A stretch of 64,000 bases of DNA from an uncultured Alphaproteobacteria bacterium (GCA_902611475.1 CACLZW010000001.1:44807-108806); one strand, 5' to 3'; numbered from the stretch's first letter, positions 1 through 10,513 are shown. Notes: generated by a model from the sequence alone, not told the origin. A program made the numbers and translations.

Positions 1-488
1 TATACATCCATTATGGAAACTTTTTGCATCATAACATCACCAACCCAATCTAAATCTTGAACCTGATCGACTTGCCAGCCTGGAGGAGGGAGGCCTTTTG
101 CTCCTGATCTCATTGAAAACAAAAAAGCTCTAAAGTTGGTAACAATATATTTTTCAGTTCCTGTGGGTGTTCTTTCACCTTTAAACTCCGACGAAAATAT
201 TCCCGACAACTTTCTAGCCGAACCATCATCTTTAGACTTTATTTTCTTATGAATATATCCCCGAATTATCTCTTCCGCCGCGCTTCCTGCATCAACTTCT
301 ACAAGTGATGCAAGCATTTTTTCTGCACATACTTGTATAAAATCAGGTGATATTTCGGAATAGTGTTCATCTATTGCAACCGAATACTTTTTGACGATTG
401 TGTTTATAGGGGCTGAGTAAAGAAGGGTTTCCCTAGCGGCGTTTGCACAAAAAATGCAGAGTATCCAGCCTGGGCAGTGTAAAGCCAT
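1..488 (-). CDS. Hypothetical protein, partial (3' end runs off the window start)
   Basis: Open minus-strand frame absent from the ORF track because it runs off the edge. I translated MALHCPGWILCIFCANAARETLLYSAPINTIVKKYSVAIDEHYSEISPDFIQVCAEKMLAS...VMMQKVSIMDV with no internal stop; ATG at 486-488. Confidence 0.6.
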   Translation of the reverse strand, partial: MALHCPGWILCIFCANAARETLLYSAPINTIVKKYSVAIDEHYSEISPDFIQVCAEKMLASLVEVDAGSAAEEIIRGYIHKKIKSKDDGSARKLSGIFSSEFKGERTPTGTEKYIVTNFRAFLFSMRSGAKGLPPPGWQVDQVQDLDWVGDVMMQKVSIMDV

Positions 489-593
489 TTATGTATTATC
501 CTTACCTCAGTAATTGTTAAAGACATTGTTAGCATATTTTTCTAAACATGAAAAATAAAAACCGATCTAACCTTTGCAATTTATAAGCAAAAT

Positions 594-1208
594 TTAATAA
601 AAACATTTAATTTTTTCAGAGATTTTTTCAGGAGATTCTCTTCTATTAAAATAAGATAAGACTTCTCCATCCTTATTCACAAGATAAGAGAAAGTTGAGT
701 GATCAACTAAATAGGATTGATCTTCGTTATCTACCTTATTTGATTTTCCAAAAACACCATACGCCTTCTTGAGGGCTTCTATTTGTTCATTTGAACCAGT
801 TAAAGCAATCATTGATTTATGAATATACTCTGAAAAATCTTTCAATCGCTCTGTTGTATCTCTAGATGGATCAAGGGTGATAAATACTAAGTTAATATCC
901 AATTGCTGTTCATCCATAATATCTTTTACGTAGGCATTTCTTTCTAAATCATAGGGACAGATATCAGGACAATAGCTATACCCGAAGTATAATAATGAAA
1001 GGGAAGCATTTTGTTTTTCCAAAGAGAAAGTAGTTTCATTCTGATCAATTAAATCTATTGGTCCCCCTAATCCACTAACAAAATTGGTTGATTTATTACA
1101 GGTTCCAGATTCTGATATATGCGTGTAGATGTTATAGGAAAAAGAAAATATTATTACGATGCCAGAAAACAGTAATAAATAAAAAAATTTACGATCTTGG
1201 GATAACAT
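594..1208 (-). CDS. SCO1/SenC/PrrC family protein (copper chaperone-like, thioredoxin fold)
   Basis: N-terminal TM segment; YFGYSYCPDICPYDL (CxxxC) and VDHSTFSYLVNKDG motifs typical of SCO proteins. Confidence 0.88.
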   Translation of the reverse strand: MLSQDRKFFYLLLFSGIVIIFSFSYNIYTHISESGTCNKSTNFVSGLGGPIDLIDQNETTFSLEKQNASLSLLYFGYSYCPDICPYDLERNAYVKDIMDEQQLDINLVFITLDPSRDTTERLKDFSEYIHKSMIALTGSNEQIEALKKAYGVFGKSNKVDNEDQSYLVDHSTFSYLVNKDGEVLSYFNRRESPEKISEKIKCFY

Positions 1209-1458
1209 TTACTGATGCCCTTGGTAAACTATTTTTAATTTCATCAGAATTAGTTAAAATTACTTGTAACTCAGGATACTGAAAATCACTAAATATCATT
1301 CTTTTTTACTTTGCCTGACGCGTTAGATAATGAAAGTTTGTATGTCTTCAAAATCTATAAATGTCAAATAGAATTGCACCAAACACAGAAAACCAATAAA
1401 AGATAAAACAAAAATAGAGTTCGACAAATTGAAGCGGGATGAAGGAGATTTTTATATA

Positions 1459-2100
1459 ATGGTTAAAGAGCTGGTAAATGGGTTTAAAAATTTTCGAGAG
1501 TCCTATTTTGAAAAAAGGAGTCAAGTTCTTCAACAGCTAGCTAAAAAAGGCCAGTCACCCGAAACGATGGTCATTTGCTGTTCTGACTCCCGTGTAGAAC
1601 CATCTATTCTGTTTGGTACCGGGCCAGGTGACTTATTTGTTGTCAGAAATGTAGCAAATCTAGTGCCTCCATTCACATCAAAAGATAATGTAAGCATCGG
1701 CTCAGCATTAGAATACGCTGTAAAGATTTTAAGGGTCAAAGATATTATTGTGATGGGGCATGCCCACTGCGGAGGCGTTGCAGCCCTATGTAAAAGCATT
1801 AATAATGATAAAGAAGGAGAGGCTAAAGATAATCCGACCGATTTAATTAAAAGTTGGGTTGATATTGCAAAACCGGCTTTATCAAAAATAGACTTTGATC
1901 ACAACGACGCAAATATTGAAGTTAATTCAGAGAGGGCGGTGGTGCTATATTCCTATAATAACTTGCTTACTTACCCTTGGCTAAAAGATGCGGTGAGTAG
2001 AAATTCTTTAAAAATCCATGCATGGTGGCTAGATTTCAAATCAGTAATGTTATGGAAAAAGGCTCAAGGGTCTGACTCTTTTATACCCATGGAGTTTTGA
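1459..2100 (+). CDS. Beta-class carbonic anhydrase
   Basis: CCSDSRVEP, GDLFVVRNVAN and VMGHAHCGGVAAL zinc-site motifs. Start placed at ATG 1459 after GAAGGAG SD rather than the TTG at 1429. Confidence 0.93.
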   Translation: MVKELVNGFKNFRESYFEKRSQVLQQLAKKGQSPETMVICCSDSRVEPSILFGTGPGDLFVVRNVANLVPPFTSKDNVSIGSALEYAVKILRVKDIIVMGHAHCGGVAALCKSINNDKEGEAKDNPTDLIKSWVDIAKPALSKIDFDHNDANIEVNSERAVVLYSYNNLLTYPWLKDAVSRNSLKIHAWWLDFKSVMLWKKAQGSDSFIPMEF

Positions 2101-2705
2101 CTTTAATGAGCGTTGATCAAAAAACTTTAGATGTATATGACAAGTGCATTTCGGAATATGAAAAACTAATATCAAAAGAGCTGAAAGATGCAAACTTAGA
2201 TATTTTTATGAAAATGATAGAAAGAGATGGAAAGGTACTTGACCTTGGTTGTGGCACCGGAACTGCATCACTCGAGCTTAAGAAAAATGGCTTTACACCT
2301 TTTCCTGTTGATGCTTCTCTCGAGATGGTAAAACTCGCAGAAACCTTATTGGATATTAAGCCAAGAAAAATATCTTTTGATGAAATAGATGAGCATGATT
2401 TTTATGATGCAATTTGGGCTAACTTTAGTTTGCTTCACATAAAAAAGAATAAATTTAGTGATATCTTGAAGCAATTATTTTTTGCACTCAAGGAAGGAGG
2501 AATTCTATTTTTCAGCCTTAAACGAGGCATGGGCGAAAGTCGTGACAAGTTAGGTAGGTTTTATAGCTACTATGAAAAGAGTGAGGTAGAAAAACTTCTT
2601 GAAAAAGCACGCTTTCGAACTAGATCTTTCACCGAAGGTGCTAGTATTGGTTTGGCTGGCGAGAAAGAAAATTGGATGGGTTTTTTTTGCGAAAAGATAA
2701 GATGA
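2097..2705 (+). CDS. Class I SAM-dependent methyltransferase
   Basis: VLDLGCGTGTASLELKKNG SAM-binding motif I; overlaps the carbonic anhydrase stop. Confidence 0.85.
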   Translation: MTLMSVDQKTLDVYDKCISEYEKLISKELKDANLDIFMKMIERDGKVLDLGCGTGTASLELKKNGFTPFPVDASLEMVKLAETLLDIKPRKISFDEIDEHDFYDAIWANFSLLHIKKNKFSDILKQLFFALKEGGILFFSLKRGMGESRDKLGRFYSYYEKSEVEKLLEKARFRTRSFTEGASIGLAGEKENWMGFFCEKIR

Positions 2706-2995
2706 CTAAAGTTGCCATATTGTTACAACTTGCAATGATATTGTTTATTGGAATGGTAGGCTGTATGAGCAACGAAGAATATAATGCACAATTAGAAAAC
2801 ACTTTTTCGGCCGAATGCCAGAGAGCGGGCTTTCAATTAGATACGAACGCGCACAAATTGTGTATGGAAAACAAAAGAGACTTAAATAAATTAGACCAAC
2901 GAAACAGGCTTAATTCGTCATTAAATGCTTCTACCGCTCTGCCGACTACTTCCGGAAGTAACTTCTCTTTTTCTTACACTGTTAAGCTAAAATAA
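2702..2995 (+). CDS. Small putative lipoprotein
   Basis: MTKVAILLQLAMILFIGMVGC lipobox-like signal. Start re-assigned to ATG 2702 (track start 2672 is inside the previous gene). Confidence 0.6.
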   Translation: MTKVAILLQLAMILFIGMVGCMSNEEYNAQLENTFSAECQRAGFQLDTNAHKLCMENKRDLNKLDQRNRLNSSLNASTALPTTSGSNFSFSYTVKLK

Positions 2996-3060
2996 GCGTT
3001 TTTGAATAGATTATCGTTGCATTAATCGTATAATCGGGCATTAAGCACTACTGGCCATAA

Positions 3061-4008
3061 ATGAGAGCAAACAACAATCAAATAGGAATGATTTTCATAG
3101 TTATTGGTATGCTAATTTACAGCTTTCATGATTTAGCTGTCAAAATGATAGCTAGTGAAACAACTATATTTCAGCTCTTTATAACGCGAGCATTTGTTGG
3201 TGTAATGGTAACTTTGACTTGCCTAAAGTGTCTAAATTATAAAATTGGATTAATCCCAGTTTATCCCAAGTTAACGTTAATCAGGTGTGTGTTAATGCAT
3301 TTTGGGTTCTTTATATTCTTTATAAGTTTAGAAAAATTATCACTTTCCACAGTGACGGCTCTATTCTTTGCTGCTCCGTTTTTCATTACTATTTTATCTG
3401 CATTGGTTTTATCAGAGAGAATAGGCCTTATTAGAGTTTTGATCATAGTTCTTGGTTTCATTGGGGTATTTCTTATAGTGAAGCCTTTTAAGGAATCTGA
3501 ATTCAGCTTTTTTATGTTAGCTCCTCTATTCACTGCGTTTTCTTACGCTATTGCAATGGTAATTTCTAAATATACCAAAGAGAATGAAAATGCATTTCTT
3601 CAAGCATTTCAGCAGTATTCTGTCAGTCTTCTTCTTTCAATAATTACTTATACTATTATTTTAGTGTTTCCATTAGACATGATAGATAAAGAGGAGTGGA
3701 GATTTATATTTGGTTCGATAAAATTTGATAACTATAATATTTTAATTTCAATGGCTATATTATCAATTTTTGGGACCCTCGGTATGACCTCATTGATACA
3801 TGCTTACCAAGTTGGGTCTCCAATTACCAATGGGCCGACGGAGTATGTTTTGTTAATTTTAGCTATAATAAATGGATATTTCTTTTTTGGTAATATTCCA
3901 GATTACTTATCTTTAGCAGGAATTATTTTAATAATACTTGGAGGATGGGCTTTATTTTTTCGGGAACATAAACGAAATAAACTAGGCACTCAAGTTCCCC
4001 CTACGTAA
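3061..4008 (+). CDS. EamA/DMT-family transporter
   Basis: About 10 TM helices, EamA-type repeat (LSTVTALFFAAPFFITILSALVLSERI). Confidence 0.85.
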   Translation: MRANNNQIGMIFIVIGMLIYSFHDLAVKMIASETTIFQLFITRAFVGVMVTLTCLKCLNYKIGLIPVYPKLTLIRCVLMHFGFFIFFISLEKLSLSTVTALFFAAPFFITILSALVLSERIGLIRVLIIVLGFIGVFLIVKPFKESEFSFFMLAPLFTAFSYAIAMVISKYTKENENAFLQAFQQYSVSLLLSIITYTIILVFPLDMIDKEEWRFIFGSIKFDNYNILISMAILSIFGTLGMTSLIHAYQVGSPITNGPTEYVLLILAIINGYFFFGNIPDYLSLAGIILIILGGWALFFREHKRNKLGTQVPPT

Positions 4009-4013
4009 ACTTC

Positions 4014-4451
4014 TTGACTTATGTAAATATAAATACAACAATATTCACGTTTGCATTTTTATGGACTTCCAAAATGGATTTAAATGCTGTTGAACAATTA
4101 AAAAAAGTGCTTTCTTCCATAAATATCGAAAAAGACCAGATTATCTATGAAGAGGGCGAGCCTCTCGGTGATGGGTATATTTTGTCTCTAGGCAAAGTCC
4201 AGCTCTTTAAGAATACTAACAATGGAAAACTAGCCGAAAGACAAACTATTAATTCTATGCAGGTCTTTGGGGTTTGGAATTCTATATTAGGAAATAACGT
4301 ACGACTATTTACCGCTAAGGCTTTGGAAAAGTCATCCGCGTTAATCATACCAAAAGCTACTCTGGATAAGAAATTGTTAACACTTGACCCTTTTCTTAGG
4401 CTGCTATTTAGACAAGCACTTACTCATAACCAAAATTTTGGTTCGCCATGA
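4014..4451 (+). CDS. Cyclic nucleotide-binding-domain-like protein
   Basis: IEKDQIIYEEGEPLGDGYILSLGKVQLFK resembles a CNB domain beta-barrel; no HTH seen. Confidence 0.6.
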   Translation: MTYVNINTTIFTFAFLWTSKMDLNAVEQLKKVLSSINIEKDQIIYEEGEPLGDGYILSLGKVQLFKNTNNGKLAERQTINSMQVFGVWNSILGNNVRLFTAKALEKSSALIIPKATLDKKLLTLDPFLRLLFRQALTHNQNFGSP

Positions 4452-4466
4452 CTTATGTTTAAATAT

Positions 4467-5654
4467 TCAGCCTGTTTTTAGTCTAAAAAATCCAAATTGA
4501 CGAGAAAAGAATATCAAACCTAAGACCGGTCCAGGCAATAAGATCCATACAAAATACAGACCAAGAGATTCATGAAACTGAGTGGTAAGAAAAATAGTTA
4601 TCATACTGATCGAGAAGCCAACACAATTCTGAGTAGTTAAAGCGGTTCCAACTAAATGTTGTGGGCAAACACTTGCGGAAATTGCCGAAAATTGAGGCGA
4701 GTCAGAAATAACAAAAAATCCCCATAGCATCAGTAAACATAGATCAAGAAAAAAGCTAATATTGCCCAGCAGTGGATAAATTAAGCAGATGGAAAGACTA
4801 AAGGCTAGCGATAGTGAGGCAACTCTGCTGCTATTTAAAGATTTTGCTAAAATTCCACCCAAGACACAACTTATAAAACCTAAGCTAATAATTAAGAAGC
4901 TTAATAATGAAACAAGAAACTCTTTGTTATGAATTTGATGCTGTGACACCGATATTGCTATTAGAATCGGAACACAAGTCCAGAAAGCATATAACTCCCA
5001 CATATGTCCAAAGTAGCCAACTGCAGAAGCTATATATTTTCTGTTTTTTAACAGTTCGCTGAATTGGTCTAGTAGTCGAAAAGAAGGTTTTTTGCTTATT
5101 ACTAAATGAGGTCCGTCACCCATGAGATATATTGTAATTCCTGCAATGTAGCATAGCCCAGAAGTAAGTATAACGGTATATTGCCAATCAAATGAAATAC
5201 CTAAAGCTCTTATAAGATAGGGTAAAGATGAACCAAGGACTAACATGCCTACAAGAAGCCCTAACGTGTTGGGCGCCTTTTGAGGGTTCCAACTAATAAT
5301 GAGTTTCATGCCAATTGGGTATATTCCTGCTAGCGCCACCCCAACAACTAATCGAGAAAAAATAACAAAGGTAAAAGAAATTTCTTCAAATATGATTAAA
5401 GCATTGGATGTTGCCCCCAAGAAACAGCAAAGCATTACAATTCGTGATGGTTTAAACTTGTCTGCAAATCCAGTTACTGAAAAGAGTAGTGTGCCAACAA
5501 TAAAACCAAATTGAACAGAATTTGTTAACAAACCGAGATCACTAGTAGAAAGCAACCATATTCGTTCAATCTGTTTCAATACACCGTTGGTGCTGAACCA
5601 TAACGAAGTACCAAACATTTGGGCTACAACTATTAGTAAAATAGGATTATTCAT
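4467..5654 (-). CDS. MFS transporter
   Basis: 12-TM pattern; MFGTSLWFSTNGVL...GLLTNSVQFGFIVGTLLFS. Confidence 0.85.
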   Translation of the reverse strand: MNNPILLIVVAQMFGTSLWFSTNGVLKQIERIWLLSTSDLGLLTNSVQFGFIVGTLLFSVTGFADKFKPSRIVMLCCFLGATSNALIIFEEISFTFVIFSRLVVGVALAGIYPIGMKLIISWNPQKAPNTLGLLVGMLVLGSSLPYLIRALGISFDWQYTVILTSGLCYIAGITIYLMGDGPHLVISKKPSFRLLDQFSELLKNRKYIASAVGYFGHMWELYAFWTCVPILIAISVSQHQIHNKEFLVSLLSFLIISLGFISCVLGGILAKSLNSSRVASLSLAFSLSICLIYPLLGNISFFLDLCLLMLWGFFVISDSPQFSAISASVCPQHLVGTALTTQNCVGFSISMITIFLTTQFHESLGLYFVWILLPGPVLGLIFFSRQFGFFRLKTG

Positions 5655-6465
5655 CTATCGAAAAACGTTTGTCTCTAAACTTTATAGCTTCTCGCATTCC
5701 TTCTTTTCTCGCTATTTCCATAAAATTTTTTTTGTCTGGCGATCCCTGGGATTCTATCTGGTAATCTATCTCAAGATTATTTTTCAAAGATTCATGAATT
5801 CCTGCAGTCTCAAAACTTTGGTTAATAGCCTTTTTCGTTCTTTTGACTAAGGTGGGATCAATAACTGAGATGTGTTTCGCAATTTGCAACGACCTTTCCA
5901 ATACCTGATCATTTTCGGTTATCTCGGTAACAATTCCTAATTCTAGAGCTGTTGATGCTGATATATCGTCTTTCCCTAATAGAATTATTGCTTTTGCTGC
6001 TTTCATGCCGATTACCCAGGGCAATAGCATTGTAACAATTCCCGCTCCGAACTTTAGTTCAGGCTCACCGAAAAAGGAGTCTTTCGAACAAATTGTAAAA
6101 TCACAAGCGAGAGATAGTTCAAATGCGCCGGCCAAACACGCTCCCTTTACTACCGCTATTGTTGGCTTTGGGCTATTCCAAAAACGCATGATAGTTCGAT
6201 GGTCTAATTCAAGGATTGGCTTCCATTCCTTACCTTCAGGGGCTTTTTCCATTTGATCTTTCAAATCAAATCCGGAAGAAAAGGTATCGCCTTGACCGGT
6301 AATTAATATAACCCGAACCTTTTCATCACTTTCTGCTCTGTCTAGTAAAATATTAATCTGTTCTAAAGTTTCTGCATCAAGAGCATTGCGTCTTTCTGGT
6401 CTATTTATAGTAAGTATGGCTATGTTGCCACTAACTGAATAAAGAATTTTATTAGAATTTTTCAT
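5647..6465 (-). CDS. Enoyl-CoA hydratase/isomerase family protein
   Basis: NRPERRNALDAET, ITGQGDTFSSGFDLKD, GACLAGAFELSLACDF crotonase motifs. Confidence 0.92.
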   Translation of the reverse strand: MKNSNKILYSVSGNIAILTINRPERRNALDAETLEQINILLDRAESDEKVRVILITGQGDTFSSGFDLKDQMEKAPEGKEWKPILELDHRTIMRFWNSPKPTIAVVKGACLAGAFELSLACDFTICSKDSFFGEPELKFGAGIVTMLLPWVIGMKAAKAIILLGKDDISASTALELGIVTEITENDQVLERSLQIAKHISVIDPTLVKRTKKAINQSFETAGIHESLKNNLEIDYQIESQGSPDKKNFMEIARKEGMREAIKFRDKRFSIDE

Positions 6466-6518
6466 TAAGTAATCATAACCCTTCTTAATAATAAAAGCGA
6501 TGTTGACTCATACAAAGA

Positions 6519-7400
6519 TTAGTTTTTGGCTGTCAGACTTCTTAAATCCTTATTCTGATTGGCAGAGGAGGTGTAAGTTACATACAATGATGATAGTATT
6601 ATCAATGCAGCGCCTAAAGTGAACCATAAGCTAATTGTCTCTCCAAAGAAAATAAATCCTATACCGGATGCCCAAACTATTTGGACATAGGAGATAGGTT
6701 GAGTAATTGTAATAGGAGCCAGCTTTAAGGCAATTGTCATTGTGAAATGTCCGGCAGTTGCAAACAAAGCTACAATACCCAAAAATAATACTTCTTGAAG
6801 GCTTGGAGTTACCCAAAAAGCTATTGCAAATGGAGCTAATGTAAGGGTCACAATGAAATTCAGTGCAACAAGAATTTCCAAAGTGCTCTCAGTTTTTGAT
6901 AATTTTTTTGCCAATATATATGATGCAGCAAAAAACAGTGTAGCTATTATCATCGACAATTGACCTGTCGCTATACCACTAGTTGTAGGTCTTATGATTA
7001 TAATCATTCCGATCATACAAATAGCTAATGCACCAATAATACTAGTAGAAAGGGTTTCCTTTAAAAAAATAAATGCAGCTATTGAAACAAAAATTGGAGT
7101 TATATAGCCTATTGCCGTAACCTCAGAGACTGGGATTCTTGCCATTGCAAAAAACCAAAGAATAACTCCAAAACCGTGAGCTAAACCTCTAGACCAATAA
7201 ACCCGTCTATTGCTTCTATTTCGTTCAAAAATGAACATTCTTACTATTAATGGAATAAAGAATATTGTACTAATTATGTATCGAATAAATGCAGCTACAG
7301 GTGCAGGAATATCACTGCCAATATACCTTACTATGCCCGTAACAATTGCAAAAAGCAGTGTAGTAACCACCATCCAAAAAATTGCCTGTAGATTTTTCAT
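6519..7400 (-). CDS. EamA/DMT-family transporter
   Basis: 10-TM DMT pattern; ARIPVSEVTAIGYITPIFVSIAAFIFLKE. Confidence 0.87.
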   Translation of the reverse strand: MKNLQAIFWMVVTTLLFAIVTGIVRYIGSDIPAPVAAFIRYIISTIFFIPLIVRMFIFERNRSNRRVYWSRGLAHGFGVILWFFAMARIPVSEVTAIGYITPIFVSIAAFIFLKETLSTSIIGALAICMIGMIIIIRPTTSGIATGQLSMIIATLFFAASYILAKKLSKTESTLEILVALNFIVTLTLAPFAIAFWVTPSLQEVLFLGIVALFATAGHFTMTIALKLAPITITQPISYVQIVWASGIGFIFFGETISLWFTLGAALIILSSLYVTYTSSANQNKDLRSLTAKN

Positions 7401-7469
7401 TTATTTTCTTTCTGCTTTGTTGTTATTCTCTTTTACACAAATGGTCAAAGATTAATATTAGGGGTGAAA

Positions 7470-8051
7470 ATGTGTGGAAGGTTTGTACTTTCAAATTTTA
7501 CTGATGTTAAAGACTTTCATAATATTTTAATTGAACCGTCTTATAATATTGCGCCCTCACACACTACATTAATTTTTAATCAGGAGATGAGGCCAGATTT
7601 TTTAGAGTGGGGCTATTCTCCCATTTGGGCAAAAAAGCCTATGAATTTAATAAATGCCAAATATGAAAGTTTGGATATTAAACCCAGTTTTAAGGATTAT
7701 GAAACCTGCGTCTTTATTGCGGATGGCTGGTTCGAATGGCAAAAGAACTCTAGCGGCGAAAAGCATCCAATATTTATTCATGCTGATAATGAAATTTTTT
7801 ATTTTGCTGGTATTAAAAATGCTTCTGGTGCAGCTATAGTCACGATTAACGCTCATCCAAGCTTGACTAATATTCACCACAGACAACCGATGTTTTTAGA
7901 TCGGCTGGAAACATCTTTTTGGCTAAAAGATAAACGAAAAGTTTCCTCATCTAGTTTATTGGAAAGAATAAAATCTTACCCAGTCAGTAAATATGTTAAC
8001 TCGCCGATAAATAATGACCAAAGATGTATTTTGGAAACCGATTTAGAGTAA
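7470..8051 (+). CDS. SOS response-associated peptidase (SRAP/YedK/HMCES-like abasic-site crosslinker)
   Basis: MCGRF N-terminus, YNIAPS, WGYSPIWA, NAKYES, GWFEWQ, TINAHPSLTNIHHRQPMFL. Start should be ATG 7470 so Cys2 is exposed (track start is GTG 7464). Confidence 0.93.
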   Translation: MCGRFVLSNFTDVKDFHNILIEPSYNIAPSHTTLIFNQEMRPDFLEWGYSPIWAKKPMNLINAKYESLDIKPSFKDYETCVFIADGWFEWQKNSSGEKHPIFIHADNEIFYFAGIKNASGAAIVTINAHPSLTNIHHRQPMFLDRLETSFWLKDKRKVSSSSLLERIKSYPVSKYVNSPINNDQRCILETDLE

Positions 8052-8063
8052 TTAAAATCATTT

Positions 8064-9197
8064 TCATAATGTTTGTTTCAAGATTTCCGTAAATCGCTCA
8101 AAGTCGTTAGTATTGTTCCACAAGTGAGGTGTAATTCTTAAATTGCCACCTCTCTCAGAGACAAATATTTTGTTTTCTGCCAAAGTTTCAAGAATGTTTT
8201 TCGGAGCTTTATAAGGTAGTTTTGCACCTATAAAATGAGGCCCTCTATTTTCGGGTCTTGGAATTTGCAACCCCAAATCGCTTAGCTTTTTACAGAGATT
8301 TAGATTAGAGTTATAGAGAGTGTTCTGAATGTTGGGTATACCCCATTTCTGTATTTGACGGAGTGCCTCTAGCACACCGGGAATAAGAGAAAAATTTGAT
8401 CTTTGCCCCATATCATACCTGATTGCTCCAGGTTCATAATTATCCTGGTAATTAACGAGATTTGCAAAATCCTTACTGTTTTTTCTTGTTATCCAGCCTT
8501 CTTCAAGTGGCTCCCCATTATGGAATTTAGGAGAAACATAAAGAAATCCAGTTGAGTAGGGGCCAAGCATCCATTTATAATTTGCTACAATTGCAAACGC
8601 AGGATCTATTTCACTAAGGTCTATATCAAAAGCGCCCGCGGATTGGGTAAGGTCAACAACGAGCTCAGTTTTACATTCCAAGCATTTTGCTTTCACTTTT
8701 TCTAAATCTATTAATGATCCATTTGTCCATAATACATTAGCAGTTGCGCAAACGCTAAAACGTTCATCTAAAGCGTCGATTATATGATCTGTGGCTGCTT
8801 CACCATCAGGGACATTTACGGTTTTGATCTCAGCACCTTTTTGCTTAGCTATACGCCGCCACGGATAGACATTAGATGGAAACTGATCAGATAGAACAAG
8901 TATTTTTGATCCCGCTGAAATCTGTAAATTTTTTGCGGCAGTCTGAACACCATAAGAAGCAGAGGGAATAATAGCTATATTGGTTCCAACTGTATGCATA
9001 AGGTTTGAAAATAAATTTCGAGCCTCTTCAATATCATCAAAAAAATTGCTTATCTTGAGTTTCCATGGATTGGCTTTTAAACGACTTCCACTATCTATGG
9101 CAGTGACAACGCTGTTCAAAAGGGGGGACATGTATGCAGTGTTTAAATATGCGACGTCTTCAGGAATATCAAAAAGATGTCTTTGACAAGGGATCAT
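8064..9197 (-). CDS. PLP-dependent aminotransferase class V (cysteine desulfurase/epimerase-like fold)
   Basis: VDLTQSAGAFDIDL and ANYKWMLGPYSTGFLYV (PLP-Lys region). Confidence 0.85.
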   Translation of the reverse strand: MIPCQRHLFDIPEDVAYLNTAYMSPLLNSVVTAIDSGSRLKANPWKLKISNFFDDIEEARNLFSNLMHTVGTNIAIIPSASYGVQTAAKNLQISAGSKILVLSDQFPSNVYPWRRIAKQKGAEIKTVNVPDGEAATDHIIDALDERFSVCATANVLWTNGSLIDLEKVKAKCLECKTELVVDLTQSAGAFDIDLSEIDPAFAIVANYKWMLGPYSTGFLYVSPKFHNGEPLEEGWITRKNSKDFANLVNYQDNYEPGAIRYDMGQRSNFSLIPGVLEALRQIQKWGIPNIQNTLYNSNLNLCKKLSDLGLQIPRPENRGPHFIGAKLPYKAPKNILETLAENKIFVSERGGNLRITPHLWNNTNDFERFTEILKQTL

Positions 9198-9212
9198 GTG
9201 TTCTTGTTTAAA

Positions 9213-10496
9213 CTAGGATATTGCTGCAATGCCCTCAGCCGCTTTTTTAAATGCGCTATCAGTTTTCTGAAGATCTTCTTCGGTAAGCGCAAGGTGTGTA
9301 TAAAGTTTGGCATCTGCTTTGAGTATTCCAAGTTCTCTAACTATTTGATTGAAAGTTTTTGAATATTTAGCCTTATTTTTCTTAGTATCACGGTAATTAA
9401 TAACAGGTGTTTCAGAAAAAATTATATCGAAAAGTGTTGGATCACCAACAATTTGAAACTCTATATTGTTACTCTTAAGATGTTTTGTAATGCTATCAAT
9501 TAAAAACTGCCCGTTTTCTCTTATCCTATTATAAGCACCATCTCTTCTAAGTATTTCCATCGTTTTTAAACCAGCTACTGCTGCCAATGGGTTTCCACTA
9601 AGGGTACCGATTTGGAAAGTAAACTTTTCTTCACCAACAATATTTTTATCAAAATGATTCATAATTTCTTTTTCACCGGCTATAGCCGCCAGAGGTAAGC
9701 CACCTCCAATGATCTTCCCAAGCGTGCATAAATCCGGCACTACGCCGTACAGTTCTTGTGCGCCGCCGTAGGCTAACCTAAAACCAGTTACTATTTCGTC
9801 AAAAATCAAAAGCGCACCAATTCTTTTTGTTTCAGCCCTTAGGTGCTCTAAAAATCCTCTTATTGGCGGAATTATTCTTTGAAGTGGTTCTACAATTACC
9901 CCAGCAATTTGATCTGAATACTCATTCATTATTTCCGTAGCTACTTGAGGATCGTTGAATGGTGCGACCAGGATATCATCTCTGACGGCTTCAGGTATTC
10001 CCGCTGAATCTGGCACTGCTAATGGAAAATTTACCATTTTGTTAGGTGCAAGACTCATCAATGAGTCTCCACTCATCCCATGATACCCTCCCTCAAACTT
10101 GAGGATTTTATTTCTACCTGTATGTGCTCTTGCCAATCGCATCGCATACATATCAGCTTCTCCGCCAGAGCTTACAAATCTAATCTGATCGGCGCATTTC
10201 ACTGCGCTACAAATTTCTTCAGCTAACTCAACTCCTTTTGAATTATTGGTGAAAAAAGTAAGGCCTTCACTGAGTTGTGCTCGAATAGCATCTAATACTT
10301 CTTCATTTCCATGGCCCAATATCATTGGCCCTGAACCGATTAAAAAATCTATATATTCTTTGTTATCTTCGTCCCATACTCGTGAACCTAAACCTCTTTT
10401 TAGACTGATATTAGGGTCGAAATTACCGAAACCAGCGCCTGGAAGTACCTTCTGAGCTCGGCTTTGCCACTCTTTTAGAGAAATATTCTTATTCAT
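9213..10496 (-). CDS. Class III aminotransferase (GSA-aminomutase / beta-amino-acid transaminase-like)
   Basis: GSGPMILGHGNEEV, FVSSGGEADMYAMRLARAHTGR, FEGGYHGMSGDS, LIFDEIVTGFR, LGKIIGGGLPLAAIAG. Confidence 0.88.
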   Translation of the reverse strand: MNKNISLKEWQSRAQKVLPGAGFGNFDPNISLKRGLGSRVWDEDNKEYIDFLIGSGPMILGHGNEEVLDAIRAQLSEGLTFFTNNSKGVELAEEICSAVKCADQIRFVSSGGEADMYAMRLARAHTGRNKILKFEGGYHGMSGDSLMSLAPNKMVNFPLAVPDSAGIPEAVRDDILVAPFNDPQVATEIMNEYSDQIAGVIVEPLQRIIPPIRGFLEHLRAETKRIGALLIFDEIVTGFRLAYGGAQELYGVVPDLCTLGKIIGGGLPLAAIAGEKEIMNHFDKNIVGEEKFTFQIGTLSGNPLAAVAGLKTMEILRRDGAYNRIRENGQFLIDSITKHLKSNNIEFQIVGDPTLFDIIFSETPVINYRDTKKNKAKYSKTFNQIVRELGILKADAKLYTHLALTEEDLQKTDSAFKKAAEGIAAIS

Positions 10497-10513
10497 TATT
10501 TTCTTCTATATAA

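Noticed and set aside
4428-4443. Perfect 16-bp palindrome AACCAAAATTTTGGTT at the end of the CNB-like gene
   Set aside because: Loopless, AT-rich and lacks a T-tract; no better than a weak convergent terminator or chance.
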